A stretch of DNA of 64,000 nt from Asterias rubens (Eukaryota; Echinodermata; Asteroidea; Forcipulatida; Asteriidae). The DNA lies in NCBI RefSeq assembly GCF_902459465.1, contig NC_047065.1, positions 11,757,634 to 11,821,633 on the forward strand. The letters run 5' to 3'. The position numbers were made by a program, and so were the translations under genes. This document shows, in pieces, positions 22,881-64,000 of this stretch; within the stretch, counting starts at the first letter, position 1; each line of letters starts with the position of its first letter. Below the pieces are notes generated by a model, which was not told the DNA's origin, did not search any database, and saw only the letters and a program-made list of their open reading frames with translations.

Positions 22881-23662
22881 TGAACCCGTTAAGGTAAACA
22901 AAGTATAATAAATACATGTATATACTTTTGGTTTCTGAAAACGTTTGATTGATTTAATACATGAATTTACAATAAAAAATAACTTGTGAAAAATTCATTT
23001 TTTCTTTTCAAAAGGTACTAGTACATGCCTATAGCGTTTTTGATATCAGCGAAAATTTTGAGGGGTTATCATGTCAACATTTTGACGGTAATTACCAAAG
23101 GTATATATCCAGGGCGGCGGAATGAGTTTGGGTTCTGGAAGAAAGTAACAATTTCAGAACTACAATGTCAACAGAAACCCAAAAGTTATAAAAACAAATA
23201 AACTATTATTTTCTATTTTACATTGATTACTGAAAATGATTTAAAAAAGAAGCAAGCAAACACAAAAATATCAACAGAAACCCCCAAAATATAATAAACC
23301 ATTCTTTTACGTATCTTAGTTCATTGATTTTAAGGAGAACGATTTAAATTGAAGAAACAAATATTTCAGAGAACTTAAATTCACATACCCCAAAATTATA
23401 TAACAAAAATACTGTAAAATATTTACAGTACATAATAATCCATATAGATTATGTATATTTTATGCAAAAAATGAAACTTTGATGATACAATGATAATAGT
23501 AAAGAGACCCGCAATAAGACTAGAGTTACTGATTGAAGAGTTGAGGATCCAACCACCCATTCTTTTCACAACCAATTATTTTAACCATGTGCTGCCGCAA
23601 GCCTCACCTAATGATACTTCCACCATACAAAGTTTCAACTTCCAACTACGTAACTAAATTAA

Positions 23663-23996
23663 AGATGCTATGTCAGATTTTTGGCCCCAATTATTAAAAA
23701 ATATATTTTTTTGAGTGAATGGTATTTCAAAGAGTATCACCCGCTCTAACGAAAAAAAGTTTAACTTTTACTTTTAATGGTCGGGAACCATGACACAAAT
23801 TTAAAACGTTTCTTATAAAACACATAAGAATTGGTCACATGATATATTGTCAAGATCCCAACAAAAACTATTTTTGAGCACTTTATTTCACTGCTACAAA
23901 TGAAAGCTTGTAACTTTCTCGACCCCCATCAAAAATACCTATTGAATTTTAAATCACAATTTTTGGGTCAAATCGGCCAAGAATCTGACATAGCAT
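23663..23996 (+). repeat. Dispersed repeat M6, copy 1
   Basis: GATGCTATGTCAGATTTTTGG opens the repeat and CCAAGAATCTGACATAGC closes it, so the ends are inverted. A second copy in reverse orientation lies at 54329-54690, sharing AAAGTAAAAGTTAAACTTTT and CGAGAAAGTTACAAGCTTTC. Confidence 0.65.
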
Positions 23997-24344
23997 GCAT
24001 GTTTGAAAACACCAATGCCTTTTGTTAACGCCCTTTACTACAACCCTGATAAAAACTATAACTACATAATTCTATCCCCAACATATTCTAATTTGAAAAC
24101 AACTTTATAAAAATACACATTAATATTAATAAACATGGGAATTATCAAGGTTTATCATAAGATTTTCCAAAAAAGATAAAGATAAAAAACTTCCCACACT
24201 GGGGAAACTAAAACTGGCCTCGATTCAAACAGTACTGACAAAAACACTTACAATTTTAGAACAATAAACAGACCGACTGATTTAAAAAGAAACAATTTTA
24301 TATACAAAATATAAAGCTGATTTTGAGGGACGCCGCCAATATAG

Positions 24345-24416
24345 GGCTAGATAGCTCAGTTGGTTGAGCGCCGGCACGTAAATCCGGAGGTCGTTGGTTC
24401 GAATCCCACTCTAGTC
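24345..24416 (+). repeat. tRNA-like head of SINE family D
   Basis: Seven acceptor-stem pairs (GGCTAGA/TCTAGTC), a D arm GCTC-AGTTGGTT-GAGC and a T arm with GGTTCGAATCC give a cloverleaf. The anticodon loop would read ACGTAAA with C at the normally invariant U33, and both the anticodon and T stems have a mismatch. Repetition nearby, in both orientations, makes a SINE head or tRNA pseudogene more likely than a working tRNA gene. Confidence 0.6.
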
Positions 24417-24756
24417 AATTCTTTGTTCAACCCCCAAAATCGTTTCAAAGTTTACCCAGTCAGTTTCCCTTGTGGTTTATATTGATAAAATATAAAGCTA
24501 TCAACTAATAAACCACAAGGGAATCTGACTGGGTACATTTTTAAATGACTTTGGGTTGAACAAAGAAAAATTGACTAGAGCTGGATTTTAACCAACGACC
24601 TCCGGTTTAACGTGCCGGGGCTCTACCAACGATTAGTGGTCTCCAAATTTTGTTAATATCTTTGCCGGCACGTTACACCGGAGATCGTTGGTTCAAATCC
24701 CGCTCTAGTAAATTTTTCTTTGTTCAACCCAAAATCAAATATAAAGCCATATATAT
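24417..24756. repeat. Inverted SINE-D cluster
   Basis: The tail with CCCTTGTGGTTTATATTGAT is followed by its inverse AATAAACCACAAGGGAATCT. Next come an inverse tRNA-like head (AACCAACGACCTCCGGTTTA) and a third, direct partial head (CACCGGAGATCGTTGGTTCA). The three copies form a head-to-tail-inverted group right beside the PPDK-like stop codon. Confidence 0.65.
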
Positions 24757-57214
<32,458 letters not shown>

Positions 57215-57416
57215 CTGTACCAAGAATGCCACGACAGTTAAGGAGAAAAATCATGTATCAAGATAGTATAAATAATAACAAGAGCAGAGAATTGTGCTTT
57301 TATAGTAAGAATAAATAAAATAAAACAACCTGTGACATACATGTCACATCACAAGATGCTAAAGCATGAGCCCGGTTCGGATTCTACAAGTTCTTATGTT
57401 AGTCAGTATTATAGTA

Positions 57417-57804
57417 GTTAAAGGAACACATTGCCTTGGATCGGTCGAGTTGGTCTTTGAAAAGCGTTCTGTAGCCGTTTGTCATAAAATGCATATGGGT
57501 AGAAAGATGTTGAAAAAGCAGAATACAATGATCTACACAAACATGCCTTGAAATTGCACGGTTTTCTTTTTAACTCGTCGACAAACACGGTCGGCCATTT
57601 ATGGGAGTCAAATTTTTGACTCCAATAAATGGCCGACCGTGTTAGTTCGCGATGTAGAAGGAAAACCATGCAACTTTGAGTGATACTTGTGTGGATCATT
57701 ATATTCTACTTCTAAAACATCTTTCCAACCATATGCATTTCATAACAAACGGTTTCAAACGCTTTTTATAGACCAACTTATTCGATCCAAGACGTGTTCC
57801 TTTA
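57417..57804. mobile_element. Fold-back MITE M3, full copy
   Basis: TTAAAGGAACACATTGCCTT at the left and GACGTGTTCCTTTAA at the right, with the central GGGAGTCAAATTTTTGACTCC hairpin loop region. Confidence 0.8.
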
Positions 57805-58015
57805 AATTTGCATCGGGATAATGAATATTAATTTTTTTTTTTTACCCATACACCAATTTGTGTTAGCACTGTATACTCAGTACTTTCCAGAGTCCTGTGA
57901 AAAAATATCACAGGCATGTTACTCAGGTGGGATTCGAACCCACAACCCTTGCAATTCTAGAGCAGTGTCTTACCAACTAGACTACCGAGGTTGCCCGGTA
58001 GCTATAGGCAGTTCG
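57805..58015 (-). repeat. tRNA-derived SINE, family C, reverse, near full length
   Basis: It reads from the tail (TTTGCATCGGGATAATGAAT) through CACTGTATACTCAGTACTTT and GGTGGGATTCGAACCCACAA to ACCAACTAGACTACCGAGGT, an inverse tRNA-like head with both B box and A box. This is the most complete copy of the family in the window. A further tail fragment follows at 58060-58135. Confidence 0.75.
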
Positions 58016-58373
58016 AATCCTATGTTTTGGCAGCGGGTACCGCAACAATATAATATATGTTAAATTTGCATCGGGGATAAAGAATATCAATTTTTTTTTT
58101 TTTTAACCCATACACCGATGTGTGAATAGCACTGTAGTTAGTCCATTGATGTGCTTGTTTGTTTGTTGAAATGTCTGTCCATGGGTACGGGGACAAAGCT
58201 CTTGCTTCACCCTGGCTCTGGTGATTATTTATCCAGTGTAAATCATAAGTATGTATATATTTGTTGGTACCTCAATTTTCACGCCTTACATGTATTTAAT
58301 CATGGCAACATTTAAACAAGCGTATTGTCTATCTATCTTTATCCCAAGACCACAACCCTGCCAGTTTTAAACA

Positions 58374-58473
58374 NNNNNNNNNNNNNNNNNNNNNNNNNNN
58401 NNNNNNNNNNNNNNNNNNNNNNNNNNNNNNNNNNNNNNNNNNNNNNNNNNNNNNNNNNNNNNNNNNNNNNNNN
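58374..58473. other. Assembly gap (100 N)
   Basis: Exactly 100 Ns, the conventional length for a gap of unknown size. It lies 1.2 kb upstream of the first visible PPDK-like exon and could hide another. Confidence 0.99.
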
Positions 58474-58899
58474 AAATTGTTCAACAAAAAAGTCATTAAA
58501 AATCACTTAAAGGAAAAAAAGGAAACAATTTCCTGGACACACAAGGTTAGTTAATAGTAATGTACTCTCCTTACTCCATGGTTTAATTAATCCCAAATGA
58601 TGTTACACACGACTGATCTTTGTCATTAATAACGAGCCCTCAAACTAAACAAGCGTCAGACTGTCATGAATATTATCAAGAGTAATTCTTATAGCTCTTC
58701 TTGTCACACTTGCATGGAGCCAGCGTTGATTAGACAGTTTGCACACGTACCACTGCACCTTCGATAGGATCAATCAATCATTTTGTTCTGAACGGTTTCA
58801 TCTGTGACCACTTCTTCAAACATGATCAGACTATATTATTAAGACATACATGTACATGTAACAGTGTTATGATTTGAAATAATTCTCTTTTTCAATAGG

Positions 58900-59043
58900 A
58901 GACTTTCCAACGCTAGGTGGCAGCAGACATACCGGGTAAATTTCCATTGTTTACGTAGTTCTGAACATGCGCATAATTCTGAGAACAATGGATTTACCCG
59001 GTAAGTCTGCTGCCCTCTATCGTCCCAGAAAGTCTCCCATTGA
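58900..59043. repeat. Palindromic repeat M5, copy 2
   Basis: GGAGACTTTCCAACGCTAGG...AGAAAGTCTCCCATTG matches 32335-32480 with only a few differences (for example GGTGG for GGCGG). The two copies lie 26 kb apart. Confidence 0.78.
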
Positions 59044-59079
59044 AAAGAAATTCATTTCAACTCATTGCAACTCGTTTGC

Positions 59080-59300
59080 AGCAATTTCTTTCAGATGGGA
59101 TGCAATTCTCAGGTAGTGCTTGCTGCTCTATCGGCCAGGCTTCGGACTGATGATACCCAAGCCTACATCCGTATGGACTGTGAAAGGGGTAACCCTGTTT
59201 CAGCCCTAGGAGTAGGTGGCAACGGCCTCTGGAAAAAAAATCATTGTAGCCCAGCTTGAAGTGGCCTTCAGGCCTTCTGTGTCTTGCGATTGCATTAAAA
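59080..59300 (-). repeat. Dispersed repeat M10, reverse
   Basis: GGCCAGGCTTCGGACTGATG, GGGGTAACCCTGTTTCAGCC and GGAGTAGGTGGCAACGGCCT are the inverse of 10555-10680. Confidence 0.6.
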
Positions 59301-60325
59301 AAATTTTTTTTTTTTAAATAACCATAGGTTCCATGTTTTGTGAAACTGCATATATGCAATCTGACAAGCTAGTTGCAATTATCGCTAAGAGAAGGGGTGT
59401 GCCCGTTTTTATTTCTGACTTAATTGGCGACAGTTTGAACCGCCAAACCAAGCCATGTAAACCTTTCTAGCGCTATTATTATTATTATTATTTATTTTTT
59501 TGTATCAGGTAATAAACCGCAAGGAAAACTGACTAGGAAAACTTTAAATAATTTTAGAGCCGTACAACAAAATTACTGGAGCAGGACTTGAATGTGATGT
59601 GAGCCTCCAGATTAACCGGCAACCTTCGAATTAAAATACAAAAACAAAAACGTTCCAACAAATCGTTATTCATGACGCATTTCACAAAGTCCTGTTTCCT
59701 TTCTTTTGATTTCTTTTTCTTGAGGGTTATTGACAGAATCTAAATTTAAACGCAAGTCCAGGAAGATCGACTTTCTTCTTTTAGTGCAGCTTTTATCCAC
59801 TGACACACTGGTTACCATTGGCAACTGTACTACTGACAAGCGGAGACGAAAACATGGCCCAAAAAGATCGTAATTGAAACCCATTTCTGTGAGTGGCATA
59901 CAAATCAGACTAAATTAGGACAGAGGGTCGAGGACATCAGTTATGAAATTCCCGGTTAAATTACGGATAAATTAACTTATATTTCATTCTGAGGGTTTGC
60001 AGTTAAATTTCTTATTGAGAGAAAGATTTCAGCTCGTGGTCAAATTTACAGCAGTTGAATTTCTTTTAAAAGGCAGTTTGGTTAAGTTTTACAATTATTT
60101 GGTAATGCAATACAGTGAACATTTAGCCACAATAATTTATAAATTACTATGATTTATAAATTAATGGCTTCGCGGAAGTCTTCTGCTACCTCTTTCGGGC
60201 CATTAGTTTCATCATGGAGGTAGAATCATGGTTTCACATCATGGTCGTGGTAAATTAACAGGGAGGATACTTTAACATGCATCCCCCTTGGATTTAATTT
60301 GGTCATTCAAAAAAATGGTACTTTA

Positions 60326-61010
60326 ACAGTTAAAGCCATTGGACCCTTTCGGTACAAAAAAAATAAAAAAATTCACAGATTTACAAATAACTTACAGGGT
60401 TTACAGAAGGAAGTGGTGAAATACTTCTCTTAAAATATTAGTCCATGAAATGCTTTACTTTTTGAGAAAACAGTAAAACAATATCAATTCTCGTCGAGAA
60501 TTACGGATTTATTTTAAACACATGTCATGACACGTCGAAACGCGCGGATACAAGGGTGGGTTTTCACAGGTGTGTTATTTTATGCATATGTTGAGATACA
60601 CCAACTGTGAAGACTAGTCTTTGGCAATTACCAATAGTGTCTAGTGTCTTTAAGCCATCATCCGTCCAGCCATGAGCCATGTTCCCATGTAAAGCCCTTG
60701 GACCCTTTCGGTAAACAGTAATGTCCAAGGCCCACACTTCGTGTATCACAACTTCTATATAAAATAACAAAATCTGTGAAAATTTAGGCTCAATCGGTCA
60801 TCAGAGTCGGGAGAAAATAACGGGAAAACCCACCCTTGTTTCTGCGTGTTCCACCGTGTAATGAATAGTGTTTAAAATAAGTCTGTAATTCTCGATATCG
60901 AAAATTGATATTGTTTTAATGTTTTCTCAAAAAGTAAAGCATTTCATGGAATAATGTTTCAAGAGAAGTCTTTCTGCGCCTTGAACACCCAGCCTGCGCC
61001 TTGAACACCT
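60326..61010. repeat. Repeat M4 in inverted halves with an M1 remnant between
   Basis: The left half (CATTGGACCCTTTCGGTACA to ACACGTCGAAACGCGCGGAT) and right half (CCCTTGGACCCTTTCGGTAA to TTTCATGGAATAATGTTTCA) are related inversely. Between them, 60567-60655 is an M1 right end (GTTATTTTATGCATATGTTG ... ACCAATAGTGTC). Confidence 0.55.
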
Positions 61011-61454
61011 AGCAGGGTGGATATGTCACATTACAAGTCTTATTATTATTATTTCACCATTAAGTACCTTTTTTTTAAACCATGTAAGTTATTTGTAAAT
61101 CTACGAACCTTTATACTTTGTTCAGTGGATACAAGTCAGAAGCCATACAACATGTTAATGCTGTATAGCCAGGGATCACACCCAAGTTTGGGGATTCTAC
61201 TTTTTATTTCAAACATCAAACTACTAAAGGCAACAGAGTGGGGATAATAATGTTAATTCAACTAACTGAAAATCAACGAAGTAGGATTTATACCTGCAAC
61301 CTTCAGATTAACCCAAAATGTTAATATTAGAATTTTGTTTACATGTAGCCATAGACTTTTGTATATTCTCAATGATGATGGACACCCTAAAGTATTATGC
61401 CTAATATCATTTTTACAAACTGTCAGAGAAATAATTCTTGACAGGCATCTCACT

Positions 61455-61655
61455 ATAGACCGCTCAACTAAGTTTCGCCCATTGCGTATTGACCAATCAC
61501 AACGCAACGAAGGTCCGAACAAAAAGGTCCGACATGCATGCGCGTATCTTGGCGCGCGCGGCAGAGTTGTGCAGAAAGGCATTGGAGAGCCCCACTTGTT
61601 CTTGCTCAATGGATCCTAATAGATCGGAGCCTAATGGATCGGTCTATTGTCAATA
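61455..61655. repeat. Dispersed repeat M8, copy 2
   Basis: GACCAATCACAACGCAACGA, GGTCCGACATGCATGCGCGT and GGCAGAGTTGTGCAGAAAGG match 9899-10085. The right end ATCGGTCTATTG is complete here. Confidence 0.6.
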
Positions 61656-61883
61656 ATAATAAACATTTACAGAATTTGGAAATTAATTTCATTGTTATAG
61701 TTTTTGCAGAAGTTGAAACATTTTAAATGTCCCAACCCGACTGTGTACATCATGTACTATACAGTTAGTTTCTGTGCACAGTTGTACCACCATACATGTA
61801 ACCTGTGCAGTTAAACGGTCTAAAACTGGCTGATCCACTCCCTGAGAGAAGTGTCCCAAAGAGTAGGCCGAGGTCCTCTTGCT

Positions 61884-62275
61884 TTAAAGACACTAGATAG
61901 ACACTATTGGTAATTGTCAAAGACCATTCTTCTCACTTGGTGTATCTCAACATGCGTAAAATAACAAACCTGTGAAAATTTGAGCTTGATTGGCCGTCGG
62001 AGATGTGAGATAACTATAAAAGGAAAAATCACCCTTGTCACCCAAAGTTGTGTGCTTTCAGATGCTTGATTTCGAGACCTCAAATTCTGAACTTGAGGTC
62101 TTGAAATCAAATTCGTGGAAAATTACTTCTTTCTCGTAAACTATGTCACTTCAGAGGGAGCTATTTCTCACAATGGTTTATACCATCAACCTCTCCCCAT
62201 TACTCGTTACCAAGTGAGGTTTTATGCTGATAATTATTTTGAGTACCTACCAATAGTATCCACTGCCTTCAAGGA
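61884..62275 (-). mobile_element. MITE M1, full copy, reverse
   Basis: TTAAAGACACTAGATAGACA (a 4-base insertion in the end) at the left and CCAATAGTATCCACTGCCTT at the right, with the usual GAGACCTCAAATTC centre. Confidence 0.8.
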
Positions 62276-63249
62276 GTAAATGGGAATGCCCTTTAAAGAC
62301 TGTGATCACTCAAGCATCTTATTTACGCAGTGAATAAAAGCTAGCAGAGTATGGAATATGAAATGATTGCACCAGATGGTGACTGGCTAGACTGGAATAC
62401 CAACAGGTTCGTGTTATGATCGCATTAACATACACTGACACAAAACATTATCCCAAATAAGTCAATGCAAGGGGTTTTTATACATGTACGCCTTCTTTCT
62501 TGTAGATTCCAGGGCTTTTCCTGGCAGGCAAGATACTGCATTTTGCATGAAACGTACCACAACCAAAAAATGCAATAATACGTAACATCTGAGCAATTTT
62601 TTTTAAATGTCTAGTCCACTGCTCCTTTGCTCAATATTAAACATGATTTCACAGGATACTCTGCAATTGTCATCCACATCAACAAATCATTGTACAGACA
62701 ATATTCTGTGCAAACTTTTGCGCCGCATATCTCTTGCAGAAATCAGTCAGCATCTCACCCTAATGTTCCTTCACAAAACAGGGGAAAATTTTCTTGAATT
62801 ATACACACAGAAAGAGGCAGAGGAAAGTGTGAGATGGAGTGAGGTGGCGAGAAAGAAACACTGATCCTCATCTCAGGTTCGCGTAGAGACGTAGACACCT
62901 GCCAAGGGCAGCCCCAGGATATCTGTCAAATGCATTTTCGCATCGTTGCTCAATTCTAATCATGGTTCATGGAAATACACACTCCATGACGACATTGCTG
63001 CGAGTCCTGCGACCAACTGTGTATATTTTGTTTCTCTCCTTAGCGGCAATGCAGTGCATCCAAATCCTTCTATCTCCTCCCCCCCCCCCCTCTCTCTCTC
63101 TCTCTTTCGAAGCGAAACGCCTTCCGGGCAATTCTGATCATCCGGGCAGATTAGAAACACTTTTCACTTATTTGCAATTAAGGTTTCGACAACTCATTGG
63201 TGAAAGTACTGTCAATTGCACACTGTATTATAATAAAATTACGTAGCTC

Positions 63250-63480
63250 TGTAAAAGGACAAGTTTTATTTTTCTTGTAATTTGTTCCCTAAAATTTGTT
63301 GCCTCCTCAAATTTTGCCTCAAAATACTATTTATTTTGTTCCCGTGAAATTAAATAATTTTCCCTTTAAAATAATATTTTGCTCACTCTCAAAATATTTT
63401 TTTAGAGGGAATGATATAATATTTTGAGGGAACTTAAATATTATTTTGAGGGATTGAAGGAGAGAAAAAATTCATAATAA
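63250..63480. repeat. AT-rich inverted stretch around CAAAATATT
   Basis: TCCCTTTAAAATAATATTTTG and TCTCAAAATATTTTTT on one side, and ATAATATTTTGAGGGAAC and ATTATTTTGAGGGA on the other, are imperfect inverses. No gene is visible. Confidence 0.4.
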
Positions 63481-63739
63481 ATAATGTTTCACAAAAAAAA
63501 AGTCATTTTGTGGGCTCCATCTACATTTGACCTACATAAAGTGATGAACAATTGAAAAATCAAGAACCTCATCAAAATCCAATGGATGTGGTTCAAGTCT
63601 CTCACTAGTCATTTTTTCTTTGTTTAGCCACAAATTATTTATAATTTGCCCAACCAATTTCCAGTGGCTTAATAATACCTGAGTTTATTGAAGTTAAGTT
63701 AATTTCATTATTCATATTTCATCAGGCATAAAAAATTAT

Positions 63740-63905
63740 AGACTTTTATGGTTGTTAAGTTTTATTACACGTGTACACGTATCTTTTATTCCCTCATTTT
63801 ACACTAGTCAGCCTTTTGCTAGGATTTTCATGGTTGTTAAACTTTATGGTTGTGCACGTTTTTGTTTTATAAATTCCCTTATTCTAGCCTTTTGCTAAGA
63901 TTTTT
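63740..63905 (+). repeat. Imperfect direct duplication
   Basis: TTTTATGGTTGTTAAGTTTT ... TTCCCTCATTTTACACTAG, GCCTTTTGCTAGGATTTT is followed by CTTTATGGTTGTGCACGTTT ... TTCCCTTATTCTAGCCTTTTGC. The two units are about 95 bases apart. Confidence 0.5.
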
Positions 63906-64000
63906 AGTGAATATAACAATCTGTGAACGTTGCTTGTTATTGGCACTACTCAGTCATGTGTGTAAGATTCCTGTAGAGCGTCATTACAGCAGAGATATTG

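Larger units (their letters stand above)
20052..24756. other. Intergenic region between CEP76 and the PPDK-like gene
   Basis: This region should contain the CEP76 5' UTR and promoter and the PPDK-like 3' UTR. I found no further gene. It holds a family-B SINE (20476), inverted repeats (21136, 21410), G- and C-runs, a fold-back M2 copy, an M6 copy and a palindromic cluster of tRNA-like SINEs. Confidence 0.6.
57215..64000. other. Region upstream of the visible PPDK-like exons; no gene recognised
   Basis: It holds M1, M3, M4, M5, M8 and SINE copies, a gap, CT-rich runs and AT-rich DNA. At least one more upstream exon of the PPDK-like gene must exist, since the first visible exon starts with two bases of a split codon. 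I could not identify it here. Confidence 0.5.

Noticed and set aside
24345..24416. Functional tRNA gene
   Set aside because: C33 and mismatches in two stems, plus neighbouring inverted copies, fit a SINE head or tRNA pseudogene better.
61797..61890. Possible exon on the - strand (open frame ending CAG|GTTACA)
   Set aside because: All three frames stay open over this short stretch, it has no recognisable similarity to the PPDK-like family, and it cannot be linked in phase 1 to the exon at 57214.
62351..62406. Short + strand exon candidate (MEYEMIAPDGDWLDWN) with a donor-like CAG|GTTCGT
   Set aside because: No second exon or homologue is recognisable; at 19 codons it may be chance.
62607..62864. 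85-codon + strand open frame
   Set aside because: No recognised domain, no neighbouring exons, and composition typical of non-coding DNA.

Overview
This is an animal genomic window with spliced genes, long introns dense in small transposons, and one assembly gap. Gene content and repeats suggest a marine invertebrate deuterostome, most likely an echinoderm and perhaps a sea star; that placement is inference. Three protein-coding genes can be built exon by exon, with every splice phase agreeing.

(1) At the left, on the + strand, is a three-exon gene (505-3282) for a 52-residue microprotein. It is homologous to STMP1, the short transmembrane mitochondrial protein. (2) Converging on it, on the - strand, is a complete 13-exon CEP76 gene (centrosomal protein 76; start 20051, stop 5985) encoding 676 residues. 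(3) Further right, also on the - strand, are 33 exons (57214 down to 24757, about 990 residues, 5' end missing). They encode a PEP-synthase/PPDK-type phosphotransferase: an N-terminal ATP-binding domain, a long middle domain, and a C-terminal swivelling phosphohistidine domain. This is the order seen in bacterial rifampicin phosphotransferases. I know of no vertebrate counterpart.

Introns and intergenic DNA are mostly repeats. They include at least 16 copies of a TTAA-ended MITE, several fold-back families, at least four tRNA-derived SINE families, a LINE reverse-transcriptase 3' fragment, and Penelope-like terminal sequences with a hammerhead-like core. A 1.5-kb hAT element has intact 8-bp target duplications and the remains of its transposase dimerisation domain. 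Tandem arrays include a 27-bp x 33 minisatellite, a 115-bp x 4 tRNA-like array, a GGGGTGACTTTGTA-type array and an ATA microsatellite. From 57215 to 64000 I recognise no exon; the missing 5' exons of gene 3 may lie in the 100-N gap or beyond the window.

The three genes do not form a functional unit. STMP1 acts in mitochondria, CEP76 at the centriole, and the PPDK-like enzyme is presumably metabolic or detoxifying. Most long open frames on either strand are accidental products of repeats, above all the 27-bp minisatellite.
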